From Salinibacillus kushneri (GTDB lineage Bacteria > Bacillota > Bacilli > Bacillales > Alkalibacillaceae), in contig NZ_FOHJ01000001.1 of assembly GCF_900111405.1 (NCBI RefSeq), forward strand, positions 62,001 to 126,000: a stretch of DNA of 64,000 nucleotides. The letters are read 5' to 3'. The notes under the pieces were generated by a model. The model was not told the DNA's origin and made no database searches. It saw nothing but the letters and a program-made list of their open reading frames with translations. Shown in pieces: positions 29,079 through 38,090 of this stretch (position 1 is the stretch's first letter; each line of letters opens with the position of its first letter). The position numbers and the translations under genes are program-made.

Positions 29079-29190
29079 TCTCTCATCTGCCAAAGCCATA
29101 AGCCTTGCAGGATTTGGCACCTTGTCAAACAATTGTTTGATGGTTGCCGGGCTTCATCAGGCCAGTCCCTCCGCCTCTCTTGATAAGAGA
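29079..29190 (-). promoter_or_regulatory. SAM-I riboswitch (S-box), proximal copy
   Basis: On the minus strand the S-box blocks occur in order: CTTATCAAGAGAGG, CGGAGGGACTGGCCTGATGA, AGCCCGGCAACC, AGGTGCCAAATCCTGC, then the P4 stem GCTTATGGC and TGGCAGATGAGAGA, which closes P1. High SAM should favour the downstream terminator and stop metNPQ transcription. Confidence 0.96.
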
Positions 29191-29229
29191 TTATTTATTT
29201 ATATATTTCTATTCCTATGTGGCTTTACA

Positions 29230-29262
29230 ACCAAATAAAAACCCTCTTCCATAAGAAGAGGG
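29230..29262 (-). terminator. Terminator of the distal SAM riboswitch
   Basis: On the minus strand CCCTCTTC (29262-29255) pairs with GAAGAGGG (29249-29242), followed by TTTTTATTT. It lies between the two aptamers. Confidence 0.9.
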
Positions 29263-29277
29263 ATAAACACAAACTGA

Positions 29278-29410
29278 TTATCTCTCTTCTTATCTTTCAA
29301 AGTCAGCTTCCTAACTTTGAAGGAATTGGCACCGTTTCAGATTTTTTAACATCTGAAGGGTTGCCGGGCTTCATCAGGCCAGTCCCTCCGCCTCTCTTGA
29401 TAAGATGAGA
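29278..29410 (-). promoter_or_regulatory. SAM-I riboswitch (S-box), distal copy
   Basis: A second complete S-box upstream of the first: CTTATCAAGAGAGG, CGGAGGGACTGGCCTGATGA, AGCCCGGCAACC, GTGCCAATTCCTTC, the P4 stem, and AAGAAGAGAGATAAT closing P1. The core blocks are identical to the proximal copy, but the P3 hairpin and the terminator differ, so it is not a recent exact duplication. Confidence 0.95.
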
Positions 29411-29435
29411 TACATATATTATTGAAACAACTGCT

Positions 29436-29465
29436 ATACTAGCACAAAGTGCCCAGAAACGTCAA
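29436..29465 (-). promoter_or_regulatory. Promoter of the metNPQ leader
   Basis: On the minus strand, -35 TTGACG (29465-29460), an 18-base spacer and -10 TAGTAT (29441-29436). It starts just upstream of the distal SAM riboswitch, so both riboswitches would lie in one leader of over 400 bases. Confidence 0.65.
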
Positions 29466-29533
29466 TATATTTTTTTAGCTATCTATCTGGAGTTTTCCCT
29501 TGCTATATTTCCCAGGAAATATAGCGGATTTTG

Positions 29534-29851
29534 TCAGATAGAATTAGTGATCGATAATAACTTTTGATACATAAATGGTACAGAATGGAAAGCATAGGTT
29601 TTATCTAAAATTTCTCCATCCTGAATAATGATTAAACAAGGAACACTTTCGATTTGATAATTCTGCATGAAATCAGGAAACAATGATGCATTCATAGTTT
29701 GAAAGTTTGGCAGGTTTTCCATACTTTCCAAAGTCTCTAACATTTTTCCAGCTACTTTACAAGTCCCACAAAAGGGTGTGTATATAAAAACATATTGTTT
29801 ATAATGACTTTCCAGAATAATAGATAAGTCTTTTGGATTAATTTCCTTCAT
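29534..29851 (-). CDS. yusE: Thioredoxin-family protein (YusE-like)
   Basis: Thioredoxin-fold protein of 105 residues with the active-site motif FIYTPFCGTCKVAGKM, that is CGTC rather than the CGPC of standard thioredoxin, and the cis-proline segment IESVPCLIII. There is no signal peptide, so it acts in the cytoplasm. It overlaps the preceding toprim gene by 14 bases, as yusE follows yusF in B. subtilis. The target is unknown. A long imperfect stem lies downstream (29500-29530) but lacks a clear T tract. Confidence 0.88.
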   Translation of the reverse strand: MKEINPKDLSIILESHYKQYVFIYTPFCGTCKVAGKMLETLESMENLPNFQTMNASLFPDFMQNYQIESVPCLIIIQDGEILDKTYAFHSVPFMYQKLLSITNSI

Positions 29852-30212
29852 GATGATGATACCCCTTTAAAAAGTTAGAATGAGTTTTCAGGTTAGCAGA
29901 GGCTAAAATGGAAGCAAGCTCATTATCTGGCGTAGCTTCAACTTCACGAAAGGAACGATCCACATATAGATGAATAGCATGGGGCAATTCTTGTGTCAAT
30001 TGTCTACGTAATCTTTTTCCCGAATCATCTTCGTCTACCAAAATATAGACATCTTTTTCATCAAGCATATGGCTATCTACAAGTTCTTCTAATTTATCCA
30101 TACCTATCGTTCCATTTGTATAGAGAATCTGAAGGGGCTCGTTAAGAATTCGCTTTACCTTCTTATAATCGGAGCGGCCCTCTACTATTATAATTTTATC
30201 AAATTCATTCAT
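29838..30212 (-). CDS. yusF: Toprim-domain protein (YusF-like)
   Basis: Small stand-alone Toprim protein of 124 residues. The conserved glutamate is in IIIVEGRSDYKKVK and the DxD-type acidic pair in ILVDEDDSGKRLRRQL, so the metal-binding fold is intact. RNase M5 carries the same domain; B. subtilis YusF is of unknown function. ATG 30212 has GGTGAT about 6 bases upstream and gives the family-typical start MNEFDKIIIVEG; the longer ORF start has no site. The C-terminal end is His-rich (GYHHHEGN). Confidence 0.87.
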   Translation of the reverse strand: MNEFDKIIIVEGRSDYKKVKRILNEPLQILYTNGTIGMDKLEELVDSHMLDEKDVYILVDEDDSGKRLRRQLTQELPHAIHLYVDRSFREVEATPDNELASILASANLKTHSNFLKGYHHHEGN

Positions 30213-30318
30213 TACAATCACCACATTAATGGACATTAAAGAGAGACAATAAGTTTATAGTTAAAGCTGTTTCATGCTTTTCTACTGGAATCTCCCTTTT
30301 TTAAATGTATAAAGAGTC

Positions 30319-30437
30319 TTTTTAATTAGGCTCTGTTAAAGACAGGTGTTGATTTCCTCTCCAATAAAATCGCTTTTCCGCGGGCGGTTTATTTCCTCTG
30401 CGGCAACAAACCATGTAAAAACCGCCTAATTTAAAAA
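30319..30437 (+). repeat. Degenerate dispersed element, copy B (MITE-like)
   Basis: Begins TTAATTAGGCTCTGTTAAAG, continues with GTGTTGATTTCCTCTCCA and CTTTTCCGCGGGCGG, and ends AAAACCGCCTAATTTAA. The outer TTAATTAGGC and GCCTAATTTAA form near-perfect terminal inverted repeats about 120 bases apart. It shares its 5' block with copy A (5417-5562) and more weakly with copy C (55915-56080). No coding capacity. Confidence 0.6.
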
Positions 30438-30463
30438 AGGCAGTGTTTAAGCACTGCCTGTCT
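30430..30463 (-). terminator. Terminator of gcvH
   Basis: On the minus strand AGGCAGTG (30459-30452) pairs with CACTGCCT (30445-30438), followed by TTTTTAAA. Confidence 0.87.
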
Positions 30464-30483
30464 TTTCCGATTTGAATATAAAT

Positions 30484-30870
30484 TTATTCTTCTTCATTTA
30501 CCATTTTTTCATACGCATCAGCAGACATTAAATGATTAAGATCTGGTTTTCCATCGGGTTCTATTACAATCATCCAAGCCTTGTCATAAGGAGATTCATT
30601 CACAAATTCCGGACTATCATCCAAGTCCTCATTGATTTCTACTACTTTTCCACTCACAGGAGCATAAAGCTCGGAAACAGTTTTCACCGATTCAACACTT
30701 CCAAATGGCTCATCTGCTTCAACTTCATCGCCAACTTCAGGGAGTTCGACAAAGACTACATCACCTAATTCAGACTGGGCAAATTCGGTGATTCCGATTC
30801 GGACTTTATCCCCCTCAACTTTTACCCATTCATGCTCTTCTGAATAATATAAATCCGCTGGTAAACTCAT
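30484..30870 (-). CDS. gcvH: Glycine cleavage system H protein
   Basis: Lipoyl carrier protein of 128 residues. The lipoylated lysine is K63 in [15 protein letters not shown], flanked by the standard VEADEPFGS and SGKVVEIN segments. In Gram-positive bacteria GcvH also serves as the lipoate relay for other dehydrogenases, which explains why it stands apart from the gcvT-gcvP genes, as B. subtilis gcvH does next to the yus genes. It follows the ArsC-like gene by 24 bases and is probably in one transcript with it. Confidence 0.96.
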   Translation of the reverse strand: MSLPADLYYSEEHEWVKVEGDKVRIGITEFAQSELGDVVFVELPEVGDEVEADEPFGSVESVKTVSELYAPVSGKVVEINEDLDDSPEFVNESPYDKAWMIVIEPDGKPDLNHLMSADAYEKMVNEEE

Positions 30871-30894
30871 TTCAATCCCTCCGTTTTTTCTATT

Positions 30895-31254
30895 TTATGC
30901 ATTCCATGTTTGTTCGAATAAATCTTCTTTAAAGCCTATAGTAACCTGCTCTCCATCTGTTACTACCGGCCTTTTGATTAACATTCCATCTGAGGCCAGC
31001 CAATCAATCATTTCTTCCTCTGTTGCATCTTTTATTTTATCTTTCATACCGGATTCACGATACTTTTTTCCACTTGTATTAAAGAACTTCTTAGCGGGCA
31101 GACCACTTTTTTCAATAAGTGAAGCAAGTTCATCTTTAGAAGGTGGATTTTCAACAATATGTATGGACTCATAATTTATATCATGTTCATCCAGCCATTT
31201 TAAAGCCTTTTTACAGGTACCACATTTGGGATACTGATACACTTTTAATGACAT
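30895..31254 (-). CDS. yusI: ArsC/Spx-family protein (YusI-like)
   Basis: Thioredoxin-fold protein of 119 residues in the ArsC/Spx superfamily. The N-terminal YQYPKCGTCKKALKWL has a CxxC pair, and LIKRPVVTDGEQVTIGF is the usual C-terminal block. It lacks the arsenate-reductase neighbourhood (no arsR or arsB) and is not the length or sequence of Spx, so arsenate reduction is doubtful; a redox or regulatory role is possible. The location between gcvH and fadE is that of B. subtilis yusI. Confidence 0.9.
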   Translation of the reverse strand: MSLKVYQYPKCGTCKKALKWLDEHDINYESIHIVENPPSKDELASLIEKSGLPAKKFFNTSGKKYRESGMKDKIKDATEEEMIDWLASDGMLIKRPVVTDGEQVTIGFKEDLFEQTWNA

Positions 31255-31324
31255 ACGATAACTCCCTTCTCCTTAATTATCAATAGTTTAACATATTCTT
31301 ATTGTGATTATCACTTTTCATGAA

Positions 31325-31362
31325 CAAAAAGTAAGCCCTCGCTACTTATAACAAGGGCTTAC
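31325..31362 (-). terminator. Terminator of the fad operon
   Basis: On the minus strand GTAAGCCCT (31362-31354) pairs with AGGGCTTAC (31339-31331), followed by TTTTTGTT. It lies just after fadE. Confidence 0.85.
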
Positions 31363-31378
31363 TATCATTTAATTGAAG

Positions 31379-33163
31379 TTAAACCGTGTATTTTTCTTCC
31401 TTAATAGAAAATTCAGCGATTTCACGTTTTTTCGCAATCACATTTGTAGGATCATGACGTGTGAGCTTTCTTAAAGCGGAAAGCATCATACGTAATTGGT
31501 CACCGGTTTCACTTGCTACTAGTGTTTCTTTTGCATGACTTTCAATACGATTAAAGGCTTCCTGTACAAACACTTGAGTGTAGAGAAGCTTTAGTTTGTT
31601 TTGTTCTTCACCTGTTTTATTGATGGCTTTTTCCGTACGTAGGATCGCTGACTCCATGTTGTAGATTTCTGATGCCATATTCGCGATATTAGCAAGAATT
31701 TCTTGTTCGTTTTCAAGTTTTTCACCATACTTCTGTGCCGCAACTCCTGCTGCAAGCAAACCAATCTTCTTGGCATTCGTTAGTAGATATTTCTCTTGTT
31801 CAAGGGTTTCATCTCCTACTTGTTCTGGCATCATTGTCATGATTTCTTCTTGAAGAGCAGTAGCCTTTTGTAATAGTGGGAGTTCACCTTTCATCGCTTT
31901 CTTAAGCAATGTCCCTGGAACAATTAGACGGTTGATTTCATTGGTACCTTCAAAAATACGGTTAATACGGGAATCGCGGTATGCGCGCTCCACTTCATAT
32001 TCCTGCATAAAGCCATACCCACCATGAATTTGTACAGCTTCATCCACTACATAGTCAAGCATTTCTGAAGCACTATATTTGTTCATGGAACATTCGATAG
32101 CATATTCCGCAATTCCTTGAGCTACCTTTCCACCATCATTTAATTCTTCCTGGCTTAAATTTCCTAAACGCTGTTCGAATAATCCAACCGTACGATACAC
32201 GGAACTTTCGTTGGCATATATTTCTGATGCCATTGTACCGAATTTTTCTTTTGTTAATGAAAAGCCTGAAATAGGTGTCTTAAATTGCTTACGTTCATTT
32301 GCATACTTAACAGCTACTTCAAATGCTCGCTTAGCTCCACCTACACCGCCAATAGCCAGCTTATAACGTCCAACATTTAAGATATTAAAGGCAATAACAT
32401 GTCCTCTTCCTACTTCACCAAGCACGTTTTCTACTGGAACTTCAACATCCTCTAAAATCAGTGTACGGGTCGAGGAAGATTTAATTCCCATTTTCTTCTC
32501 TTCTGGTCCAGTAGATACTCCAGGAAACTCTCTTTCAACGATAAATGCCGTAAACTTATCACCATCAATTTTTGCATATACCACAAAAACATCTGCAAAT
32601 GCGGAATTCGTAATCCATTGCTTTTCACCATTTAAAATATAATGAGTACCAGCTTCATTTAACTTTGCGGTTGTTTTTGCACCAAGAGCATCAGAACCAG
32701 ATCCTGGCTCTGTTAATGCATATGCAGCCAGCTTTTCACCTGTAGCCAAGGCAGGAAGATACTTTTTCTTTTGCTCCTCGTTACCAAAAAATACGATAGG
32801 AAGTGAGCCAATTCCTACATGTCCCCCATGGGAAATAGAGAAACCACCAGCACGGGACATCTTTTCAGTAATGAGTGAAGAACTAATCTTATCAAGCCCA
32901 AGACCACCATATTCCTCTGGTACATCTGCACCTAGTAAACCAAGCTCACCTGCTTGCTTTAGTAGATTTACAGATACATCAAATTCGTGATTTTCCAAAT
33001 TATCAATTTTCGGTACTACTTCACCTTCTACAAAGTCTTCTGTTGTTTTGGCAATCATTAAATGCTCTTCTGAAAAGTCCTCAGGGGTAATAATATCTTC
33101 ACCCTCTAAATCTTCTACTAAAAAGCCTCCACCTTTAAATAACTTTTCTTTTGTTTCACTCAT
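31379..33163 (-). CDS. fadE: Acyl-CoA dehydrogenase FadE
   Basis: FAD-dependent acyl-CoA dehydrogenase of 594 residues, the first oxidative step of beta-oxidation. The N-terminal segment [20 protein letters not shown], the FAD/substrate region [19 protein letters not shown], and [25 protein letters not shown] in the C-terminal catalytic domain are all present; the Glu of FEGTNE is the probable catalytic base. An extra C-terminal domain of about 200 residues makes it longer than short-chain enzymes, as in Bacillus FadE (YusJ). It is the last gene of fadN-fadA-fadE. Confidence 0.95.
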   Translation of the reverse strand: MSETKEKLFKGGGFLVEDLEGEDIITPEDFSEEHLMIAKTTEDFVEGEVVPKIDNLENHEFDVSVNLLKQAGELGLLGADVPEEYGGLGLDKISSSLITEKMSRAGGFSISHGGHVGIGSLPIVFFGNEEQKKKYLPALATGEKLAAYALTEPGSGSDALGAKTTAKLNEAGTHYILNGEKQWITNSAFADVFVVYAKIDGDKFTAFIVEREFPGVSTGPEEKKMGIKSSSTRTLILEDVEVPVENVLGEVGRGHVIAFNILNVGRYKLAIGGVGGAKRAFEVAVKYANERKQFKTPISGFSLTKEKFGTMASEIYANESSVYRTVGLFEQRLGNLSQEELNDGGKVAQGIAEYAIECSMNKYSASEMLDYVVDEAVQIHGGYGFMQEYEVERAYRDSRINRIFEGTNEINRLIVPGTLLKKAMKGELPLLQKATALQEEIMTMMPEQVGDETLEQEKYLLTNAKKIGLLAAGVAAQKYGEKLENEQEILANIANMASEIYNMESAILRTEKAINKTGEEQNKLKLLYTQVFVQEAFNRIESHAKETLVASETGDQLRMMLSALRKLTRHDPTNVIAKKREIAEFSIKEEKYTV

Positions 33164-33180
33164 GTCTTACTTCCTCCCCA

Positions 33181-34356
33181 TTATAATAGTTCAAATACAC
33201 CAGCAGCTCCCATACCGCCGCCGATACACATCGTAACAACACCAAACTGTTCATTTCTGCGCTTCATTTCATGGATTAACGATAATGTTAGTTTTGTTCC
33301 TGTGCATCCCAATGGGTGCCCTAGTGCAATAGCCCCACCATTTACGTTCACTTTATCTTCATCCAATCCCAGTTCTCGAATCACACGTAAGGATTGGGAC
33401 GCAAATGCTTCATTTAATTCAAATAGTCCGATATCAGAAAGATTTAAACCTGCAATATCCAGCGCTTTCGGTACAGCTTTTATTGGACCTACTCCCATGA
33501 TTTCAGGTTCTACTCCTGCCACTGCAAAGGAATGAAACTTAGCGAGCGGTTCCAGTCCCTCAGAATTTGCTTTTTCACGGTCCATAACCAACACACTTGC
33601 TGCTCCATCACTCATTTGTGAGGAGTTACCTGCTGTAACAGTACCGTTAACGGAAAAGGCTGGTTTAAGCTTTGCTAACACATCCGTCGTAGTTCCTGAA
33701 CGCACACCTTCATCCTGATTTAACGTAAAAGATTTCTCTTGAACTTTGTTATCCTCTCCCAGTTCACGAACGGTGACATCAACAGGAACCGTTTCTTCAT
33801 CAAACTTACCTTCTTCCAAAGCTTTTGCAGCTCTCTCATGACTTCTTACAGCAAAGGCGTCCTGATCTTCACGGGATATTTCAAAGCGCTTTGCCACTTC
33901 TTCCGCTGTGTGGCCCATTGACATATAATAGCCAGGAGCATTTTCTACCAAATCCAAGTTAGGTTTAATCACATGTCCGCCCATTGGGATTAGACTCATA
34001 GATTCAGCCCCACCGGCAATAATCGTATCACTATGTCCTAACATAATACGTTCAGCAGCATAAGCGATGCTTTGGAGTCCTGATGAGCAATAACGGTTAA
34101 TGGTGATGCCTGGTGTATCAATGGATAAACCAGCAAGACCACCAATATTTCGAGCCATGTTCATTCCTTGTTCAGCCTCTGGCATAGCGCATCCAATGAC
34201 AATGTCATCTATATTACCCTCATAATGATTCGCACGCTTCAGTGTTTCTTTCACAGTCAGTGCTGCCAAATCATCGGGGCGTGTATTGGCTAGTGACCCT
34301 TTTTTCGCTCTTCCGACAGGTGTACGGGCACCTGATACAATAACAGCTTCTTTCAC
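33181..34356 (-). CDS. fadA: 3-ketoacyl-CoA thiolase FadA
   Basis: Thiolase of 391 residues that splits 3-ketoacyl-CoA in beta-oxidation. Catalytic residues are visible: nucleophile Cys in INRYCSSGLQSIAYAAE, and the C-terminal GHPLGCTGTKL His and MCIGGGMG Cys. The gene lies 39 bases after fadN and 17 bases before fadE. Length and order match B. subtilis fadA (yusK). Confidence 0.96.
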   Translation of the reverse strand: MKEAVIVSGARTPVGRAKKGSLANTRPDDLAALTVKETLKRANHYEGNIDDIVIGCAMPEAEQGMNMARNIGGLAGLSIDTPGITINRYCSSGLQSIAYAAERIMLGHSDTIIAGGAESMSLIPMGGHVIKPNLDLVENAPGYYMSMGHTAEEVAKRFEISREDQDAFAVRSHERAAKALEEGKFDEETVPVDVTVRELGEDNKVQEKSFTLNQDEGVRSGTTTDVLAKLKPAFSVNGTVTAGNSSQMSDGAASVLVMDREKANSEGLEPLAKFHSFAVAGVEPEIMGVGPIKAVPKALDIAGLNLSDIGLFELNEAFASQSLRVIRELGLDEDKVNVNGGAIALGHPLGCTGTKLTLSLIHEMKRRNEQFGVVTMCIGGGMGAAGVFELL

Positions 34357-34394
34357 ACTTTTTCCCCCTCTTCTTATTGGAGTATTTTTATTGA

Positions 34395-36794
34395 CTAATT
34401 ACGAAGCGGTTTTCCTTTCATGAGCATATGCTGCATTCTTTCTTGGGTTTTTGGTTCTCCTATTAAACTTAAGAAAGCTTCACGCTCTAAATCTAGTAAA
34501 TATTCTTCATCTACCAGTGTTCCTTCTTTCAATCGTCCACCCGCTAATACAAATGCCAATTTTTCTGCAATCTTCAAATCATGCTCAGATGCATATCCGC
34601 CAATTTGGAGTTGCTTAGCTCCAAGGAGCATTGTCGCATAACCGGCTTCTCCTACAATTGGAACTTTATTGCGTTCAGGTGCCTTATATCCTTCTTTATC
34701 TAAAGCTAAGACTTTCTGTTTCGCATCATAAATAAGATGGTCGGGATTTCTGCTAATCGAGTCATTTTGGCTAAGGATTCCATTTTCTCTAGCTTCCTCT
34801 GCAGATGTAGAAACCTTTGCCATTGCAATTTTCTCAAACACATCATTTGCAATTTTTTGCAAGTCCAGATCTACACCTTGAGGAAGTCCTTTCAATTGTT
34901 GAATATAGTATTCTTTATTACCGCCTCCACCTGGGATAAGGCCAACACCAACTTCAACAAGCCCCATATAAGATTCAGGAGACGCTTGAACAGAGCTTGC
35001 TGGCAGGCATACTTCTGTTCCTCCACCAAGTGTCATACCAAATGGTGCTGCCACTACAGGCTTTTCACTATATTTAATATTTAGCATCGCATTTTGGAAT
35101 TGCTTTACGATCATGCCCAATTCCATAAAATTGAAATCCTGTGCTTCCATGAGCATCATGCCTAAGTTTGCACCAACACAGAAGTTCTTCCCCTGGTTTC
35201 CTATCACTAGACCACGGTAGTTGTTTTCCACTTCTTCAAGAGACTTATTAATCATTTGGATAATGTCTAATCCGATGGAATTACTTTGAGAATGAAATTC
35301 CAACAAAGCAACGTCATCCCCAAGGTCAATTAAACTTGCACCTCTATTTTTCTTAATCACACCTGCTTTTTCTTTGTGTAATTTGAGATTGACTTCCTTT
35401 TTATTCACTTGTTTTTCTTTATATTCACCCTGATCGTAATAATAAATCTTACCATTTTCCTTTTTATAGAAGGATTCGTAACCATTCTCCAACATTTCTT
35501 CTATCCATTGTGGAACTTGAGCGCCTTCTTCTTTCATTCGCTCAACAGATTTTTTCACACCGATTCCGTCCCACATTTCAAATGGACCAAGTTCCCAGCC
35601 GAATCCCCATTTCATAGCGTCATCAATAGCTGTTAAATCATCTGCTATTTCTCCTAAAAGCTCAGCCGAATAGATGAGGGCTGGTTTTGTAATGGACCAG
35701 ATTAAGTCTCCTGCACGGTCTCCCTTAGCAGACACAAGCGCTTTCAATTTACGTTTCGATCCTTTCTCCTGCTTAGCTGCTTCCGTTGCAGAGGTTTTTA
35801 ATTTTTTACGTTCTTCATATTCTAATGTTTCAGGATTTAATTCGTAAATTTTACTTCCGTCTTTTCCTTTCTTTTTAAGGAAGAAGCCCTGGCCCGATTT
35901 TGCTCCTAACCAGCCTTTGTTCAGCATTGAATGAATGAATTCAGGAATTTCAAAAACTTCCTTTTCTTCACCTTCCACCTGGTCATAAACGTTTTTAGCA
36001 ACATGTGCAAATGTGTCGAGACCAACAACATCTAATGTGCGAAAGGTTGCACTCTTTGGACGGCCAATTAACGGACCGGTTACTGAATCCACTTCTCCAA
36101 TGCTAAACCCGCCTTTTTGCATTTCTCTAACCGTAACAAGAAGTCCATAGGTACCAATTCTGTTGGCGATAAAGTTTGGCGTATCCTTAGCTTCTACGAC
36201 TCCTTTTCCTAGTACATCTTCTCCAAAAGTCTTCATAAAGGATAGAACATGTGGGTCTGTTTCTTTATTCGGAATCACTTCTAAAAGCTTCAAATAACGT
36301 GGCGGGTTGAAAAAGTGTGTACCCATAAAGTGCTTTTTAAAGTCTTCGGAGCGTCCTTCAGCCATCGCCTCAATAGAAATACCAGAAGTATTTGAGCTTA
36401 CTACCGTACCCTCTTTTCGATATTTTTCAACCTGGGCAAAGACTTTTTTCTTAATATCCAAGTTTTCAACAACAACTTCAATAATCCAGTCCACATCTTG
36501 TAATTTTTCCATGTCATCTTGCATATTCCCAACTTCAATAAGGTCAAGACTTTTTTTGCTGGTAATTGGTGATGGTTTTTGCTTTAAGAGTTGCTTTTTA
36601 CTCGATTCACTCATTCGATTTCTGACTTTAGGGTCTTCAAGGGTTAACCCCTTCTTTTTCTCCCCTTCTGTTAACTCACGAGGTACAATATCGAGCATTA
36701 ATGTTGGTATTCCTAAATTAGCCAAGTGTGCAGCAATTCCAGATCCCATTACGCCTGACCCCAATACTGCTGCGCGCTTGATTGTTCGCTCCAT
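34395..36794 (-). CDS. fadN: 3-hydroxyacyl-CoA dehydrogenase/enoyl-CoA hydratase FadN
   Basis: Bifunctional beta-oxidation enzyme of about 799 residues. The N-terminal dehydrogenase part has the NAD motif AAVLGSGVMGSGIAAHLANLG and the GTHFFNPPRYLKLLEVI segment. The C-terminal third is a crotonase domain with GKNFCVGANLGMM and GGGTEVCLPAS; this domain order is the reverse of E. coli FadB. ATG 36794 has GGGGGA upstream; the longer start would lie inside the FadR box region. It heads the fadNAE operon and is probably repressed by FadR until long-chain acyl-CoA is present. Confidence 0.95.
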   Translation of the reverse strand: MERTIKRAAVLGSGVMGSGIAAHLANLGIPTLMLDIVPRELTEGEKKKGLTLEDPKVRNRMSESSKKQLLKQKPSPITSKKSLDLIEVGNMQDDMEKLQDVDWIIEVVVENLDIKKKVFAQVEKYRKEGTVVSSNTSGISIEAMAEGRSEDFKKHFMGTHFFNPPRYLKLLEVIPNKETDPHVLSFMKTFGEDVLGKGVVEAKDTPNFIANRIGTYGLLVTVREMQKGGFSIGEVDSVTGPLIGRPKSATFRTLDVVGLDTFAHVAKNVYDQVEGEEKEVFEIPEFIHSMLNKGWLGAKSGQGFFLKKKGKDGSKIYELNPETLEYEERKKLKTSATEAAKQEKGSKRKLKALVSAKGDRAGDLIWSITKPALIYSAELLGEIADDLTAIDDAMKWGFGWELGPFEMWDGIGVKKSVERMKEEGAQVPQWIEEMLENGYESFYKKENGKIYYYDQGEYKEKQVNKKEVNLKLHKEKAGVIKKNRGASLIDLGDDVALLEFHSQSNSIGLDIIQMINKSLEEVENNYRGLVIGNQGKNFCVGANLGMMLMEAQDFNFMELGMIVKQFQNAMLNIKYSEKPVVAAPFGMTLGGGTEVCLPASSVQASPESYMGLVEVGVGLIPGGGGNKEYYIQQLKGLPQGVDLDLQKIANDVFEKIAMAKVSTSAEEARENGILSQNDSISRNPDHLIYDAKQKVLALDKEGYKAPERNKVPIVGEAGYATMLLGAKQLQIGGYASEHDLKIAEKLAFVLAGGRLKEGTLVDEEYLLDLEREAFLSLIGEPKTQERMQHMLMKGKPLRN

Positions 36795-36815
36795 GCTAGT
36801 TCCCCCTATCTCTTT

Positions 36816-36833
36816 TGAATGAACACTCATTCA
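36816..36833 (-). promoter_or_regulatory. FadR operator in front of fadNAE
   Basis: An 18-bp near-palindrome TGAATGA-N4-TCATTCA, which is the known Gram-positive FadR box pattern (TGAATGA-N4-TCATTCA). It lies between the promoter and the fadN start codon, where a bound repressor would block elongation. Confidence 0.88.
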
Positions 36834-36881
36834 TTTTCGCTACGAAAAAAATAGATAGTTACCTATCTAAGTCTTAATTTC

Positions 36882-36910
36882 ACTATAAAATATATTCAGA
36901 TTTTTCGCAA
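36882..36910 (-). promoter_or_regulatory. Promoter of fadNAE
   Basis: On the minus strand, -35 TTGCGA (36910-36905), a 17-base spacer and -10 TATAGT (36887-36882), about 50 bases upstream of the FadR box. Confidence 0.65.
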
Positions 36911-36975
36911 CGGTTTTTTTCTCAAAAAAATGTGACATCCTATAAAGAGAAAAGCTTTAGAAGGAGGAATTTTAA

Positions 36976-37245
36976 ATGGCACAGGAACAGCAGAATAATC
37001 AATACCAGCAAACCAATGCCATGCCTGCACCCCCAAATATGATTAGTACAAAAGATCATGTTTATTTATCGGATATGCTGTCATGGAATTTAATTGCTAG
37101 TAAAAAGGCACATTTTTTTGCCCAGCAATGTCAAAATCAAGAAGTTAAGACTGCTCTGGAAGCAGCTGGGGAAATGCATCAACGTCATTACGAGAAGATA
37201 TTGCAGTACTTAAATCAAAATCCAAGTCCACAAGTGAATCACTGA
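36976..37245 (+). CDS. CotF-like spore coat family protein
   Basis: Protein of 89 residues with a Gln/Asn-rich start (MAQEQQNNQYQQTNAMPAPP) and a helical core DHVYLSDMLSWNLIASKKAHFFA then KTALEAAGEMHQRHYEKILQYL. The helical core resembles one half of the ferritin-like fold of CotF spore coat proteins. AGGAGG precedes the ATG. It is divergent from the fad operon and followed by a larger relative at 37467, so the two may form a coat-gene pair. The spore role is inferred. Confidence 0.75.
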   Translation: MAQEQQNNQYQQTNAMPAPPNMISTKDHVYLSDMLSWNLIASKKAHFFAQQCQNQEVKTALEAAGEMHQRHYEKILQYLNQNPSPQVNH

Positions 37246-37466
37246 GAAATATGCCAGGTGGGCTGAAATAATATACTCGATGGCTGTTGGAAGGATTATT
37301 GTTCTCCTCTTTTACAAGTAAAAATCAGCAAATAAGTAAATTTATCACTTATACACTTAGAATGTTTTACATGTTTTTTAACGAACAAAAGGGTCTTCTT
37401 TCATATGAAGTGAATGAATCCAGGTAATTTAACTTGGAGAACAGCATAAAAGAAAGGATGGTATAT

Positions 37467-37850
37467 ATGACAAATGAGAATCAGCTAAAGCAGCAGGCCC
37501 AAAGAAATTTGCAAATTCAAAGCCAGCAGCAAAGTCAAACCATTTCCAACCAGGAAACTCAGGTACCAAAAACCCCCCAAATGAATGAACGGGACTTTGT
37601 CAATGATATGCTTGCCACCGAAAAATACATGACCGCTTCCTATAACACCGCCATGAATGAAGTCAGTAATCAAGGTCTATATCAGGATGTTTCACTAATT
37701 TTCAAAGAAACGCAAGACTGTCAGCGCAACCTGTTCGACCTCATGTTTAAAAATGGATGGTATAGCCTGGAAGTTGCAGATCAGCAGAAAATGCAACAAT
37801 CCTATCAACAATACGCAGGCGACAAAAACCAATTCCCTTATTTGCAATAA
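37467..37850 (+). CDS. CotF-family spore coat protein (YusN-like)
   Basis: Protein of 127 residues. A very Gln-rich N terminus (QQAQRNLQIQSQQQSQ) is followed by the CotF-type four-helix core: MNERDFVNDMLATEKYMTASYNTAMNE, then IFKETQDCQRNLFDLMFKNGWY, and a Tyr/Gln-rich end. ATG 37467 is used because AAAGGATGG lies just upstream; the longer ORF starts with TTG at 37434 and no site. B. subtilis yusN, a coat gene, lies near fadNAE in the same way. The stop codon is directly joined to a hairpin repeat. Confidence 0.83.
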   Translation: MTNENQLKQQAQRNLQIQSQQQSQTISNQETQVPKTPQMNERDFVNDMLATEKYMTASYNTAMNEVSNQGLYQDVSLIFKETQDCQRNLFDLMFKNGWYSLEVADQQKMQQSYQQYAGDKNQFPYLQ

Positions 37851-37966
37851 GAAAAGCGGAAGGGCCTTGATCAGCCCCAATCGTATAAGTAATCCCATGG
37901 AATGGTGGTTTTACCATGTAATGGGGTTGCTTATATCGACTAGGGGCTAGGCCCTGGAGCTGGACA
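37851..37966 (+). repeat. Hairpin intergenic repeat, copy 1
   Basis: Starts GAAAAGCGGAAGGGCC and ends GGAGCTGGACA. Outer arms GGGCCTTGATCAGCCCC and GGGGCTAGGCCC fold on each other, with an inner TATAAGTAA/TTGCTTATA-type stem. I recognise the boundary sequences as a repeat that is common between genes in many Bacillaceae genomes. Confidence 0.75.
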
Positions 37967-37967
37967 T

Positions 37968-38089
37968 AGAAAAGCGGATGCGACTGGTTAGGTCCTACAG
38001 CATAAGCAGAATTCACGGAGTGGCACGCTTTTCGCCACACAGTGGATTCTGCTTATGTCTGCTTGGACCTAGGAGCCGTAGCTGGACAA
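37968..38089 (+). repeat. Hairpin intergenic repeat, copy 2
   Basis: Starts AGAAAAGCGGATGCGAC and ends GTAGCTGGACAA. It shares its ends with copy 1, but the interior differs: AGGTCC/GGACCT and CATAAGCAGAATTCAC/GTGGATTCTGCTTATG form long stems. It begins one base after copy 1. Confidence 0.72.
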
Positions 38090-38090
38090 T

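Noticed and set aside
29500-29532. Long imperfect stem after the YusE-like gene
   Set aside because: Good pairing but no T tract on either strand, so I do not call it a terminator.
34737-36822. Several long plus-strand ORFs opposite fadN (up to 171 codons)
   Set aside because: Antisense shadows of a clear coding gene; low-complexity Ser/Phe/Leu-rich products and no translation signals.
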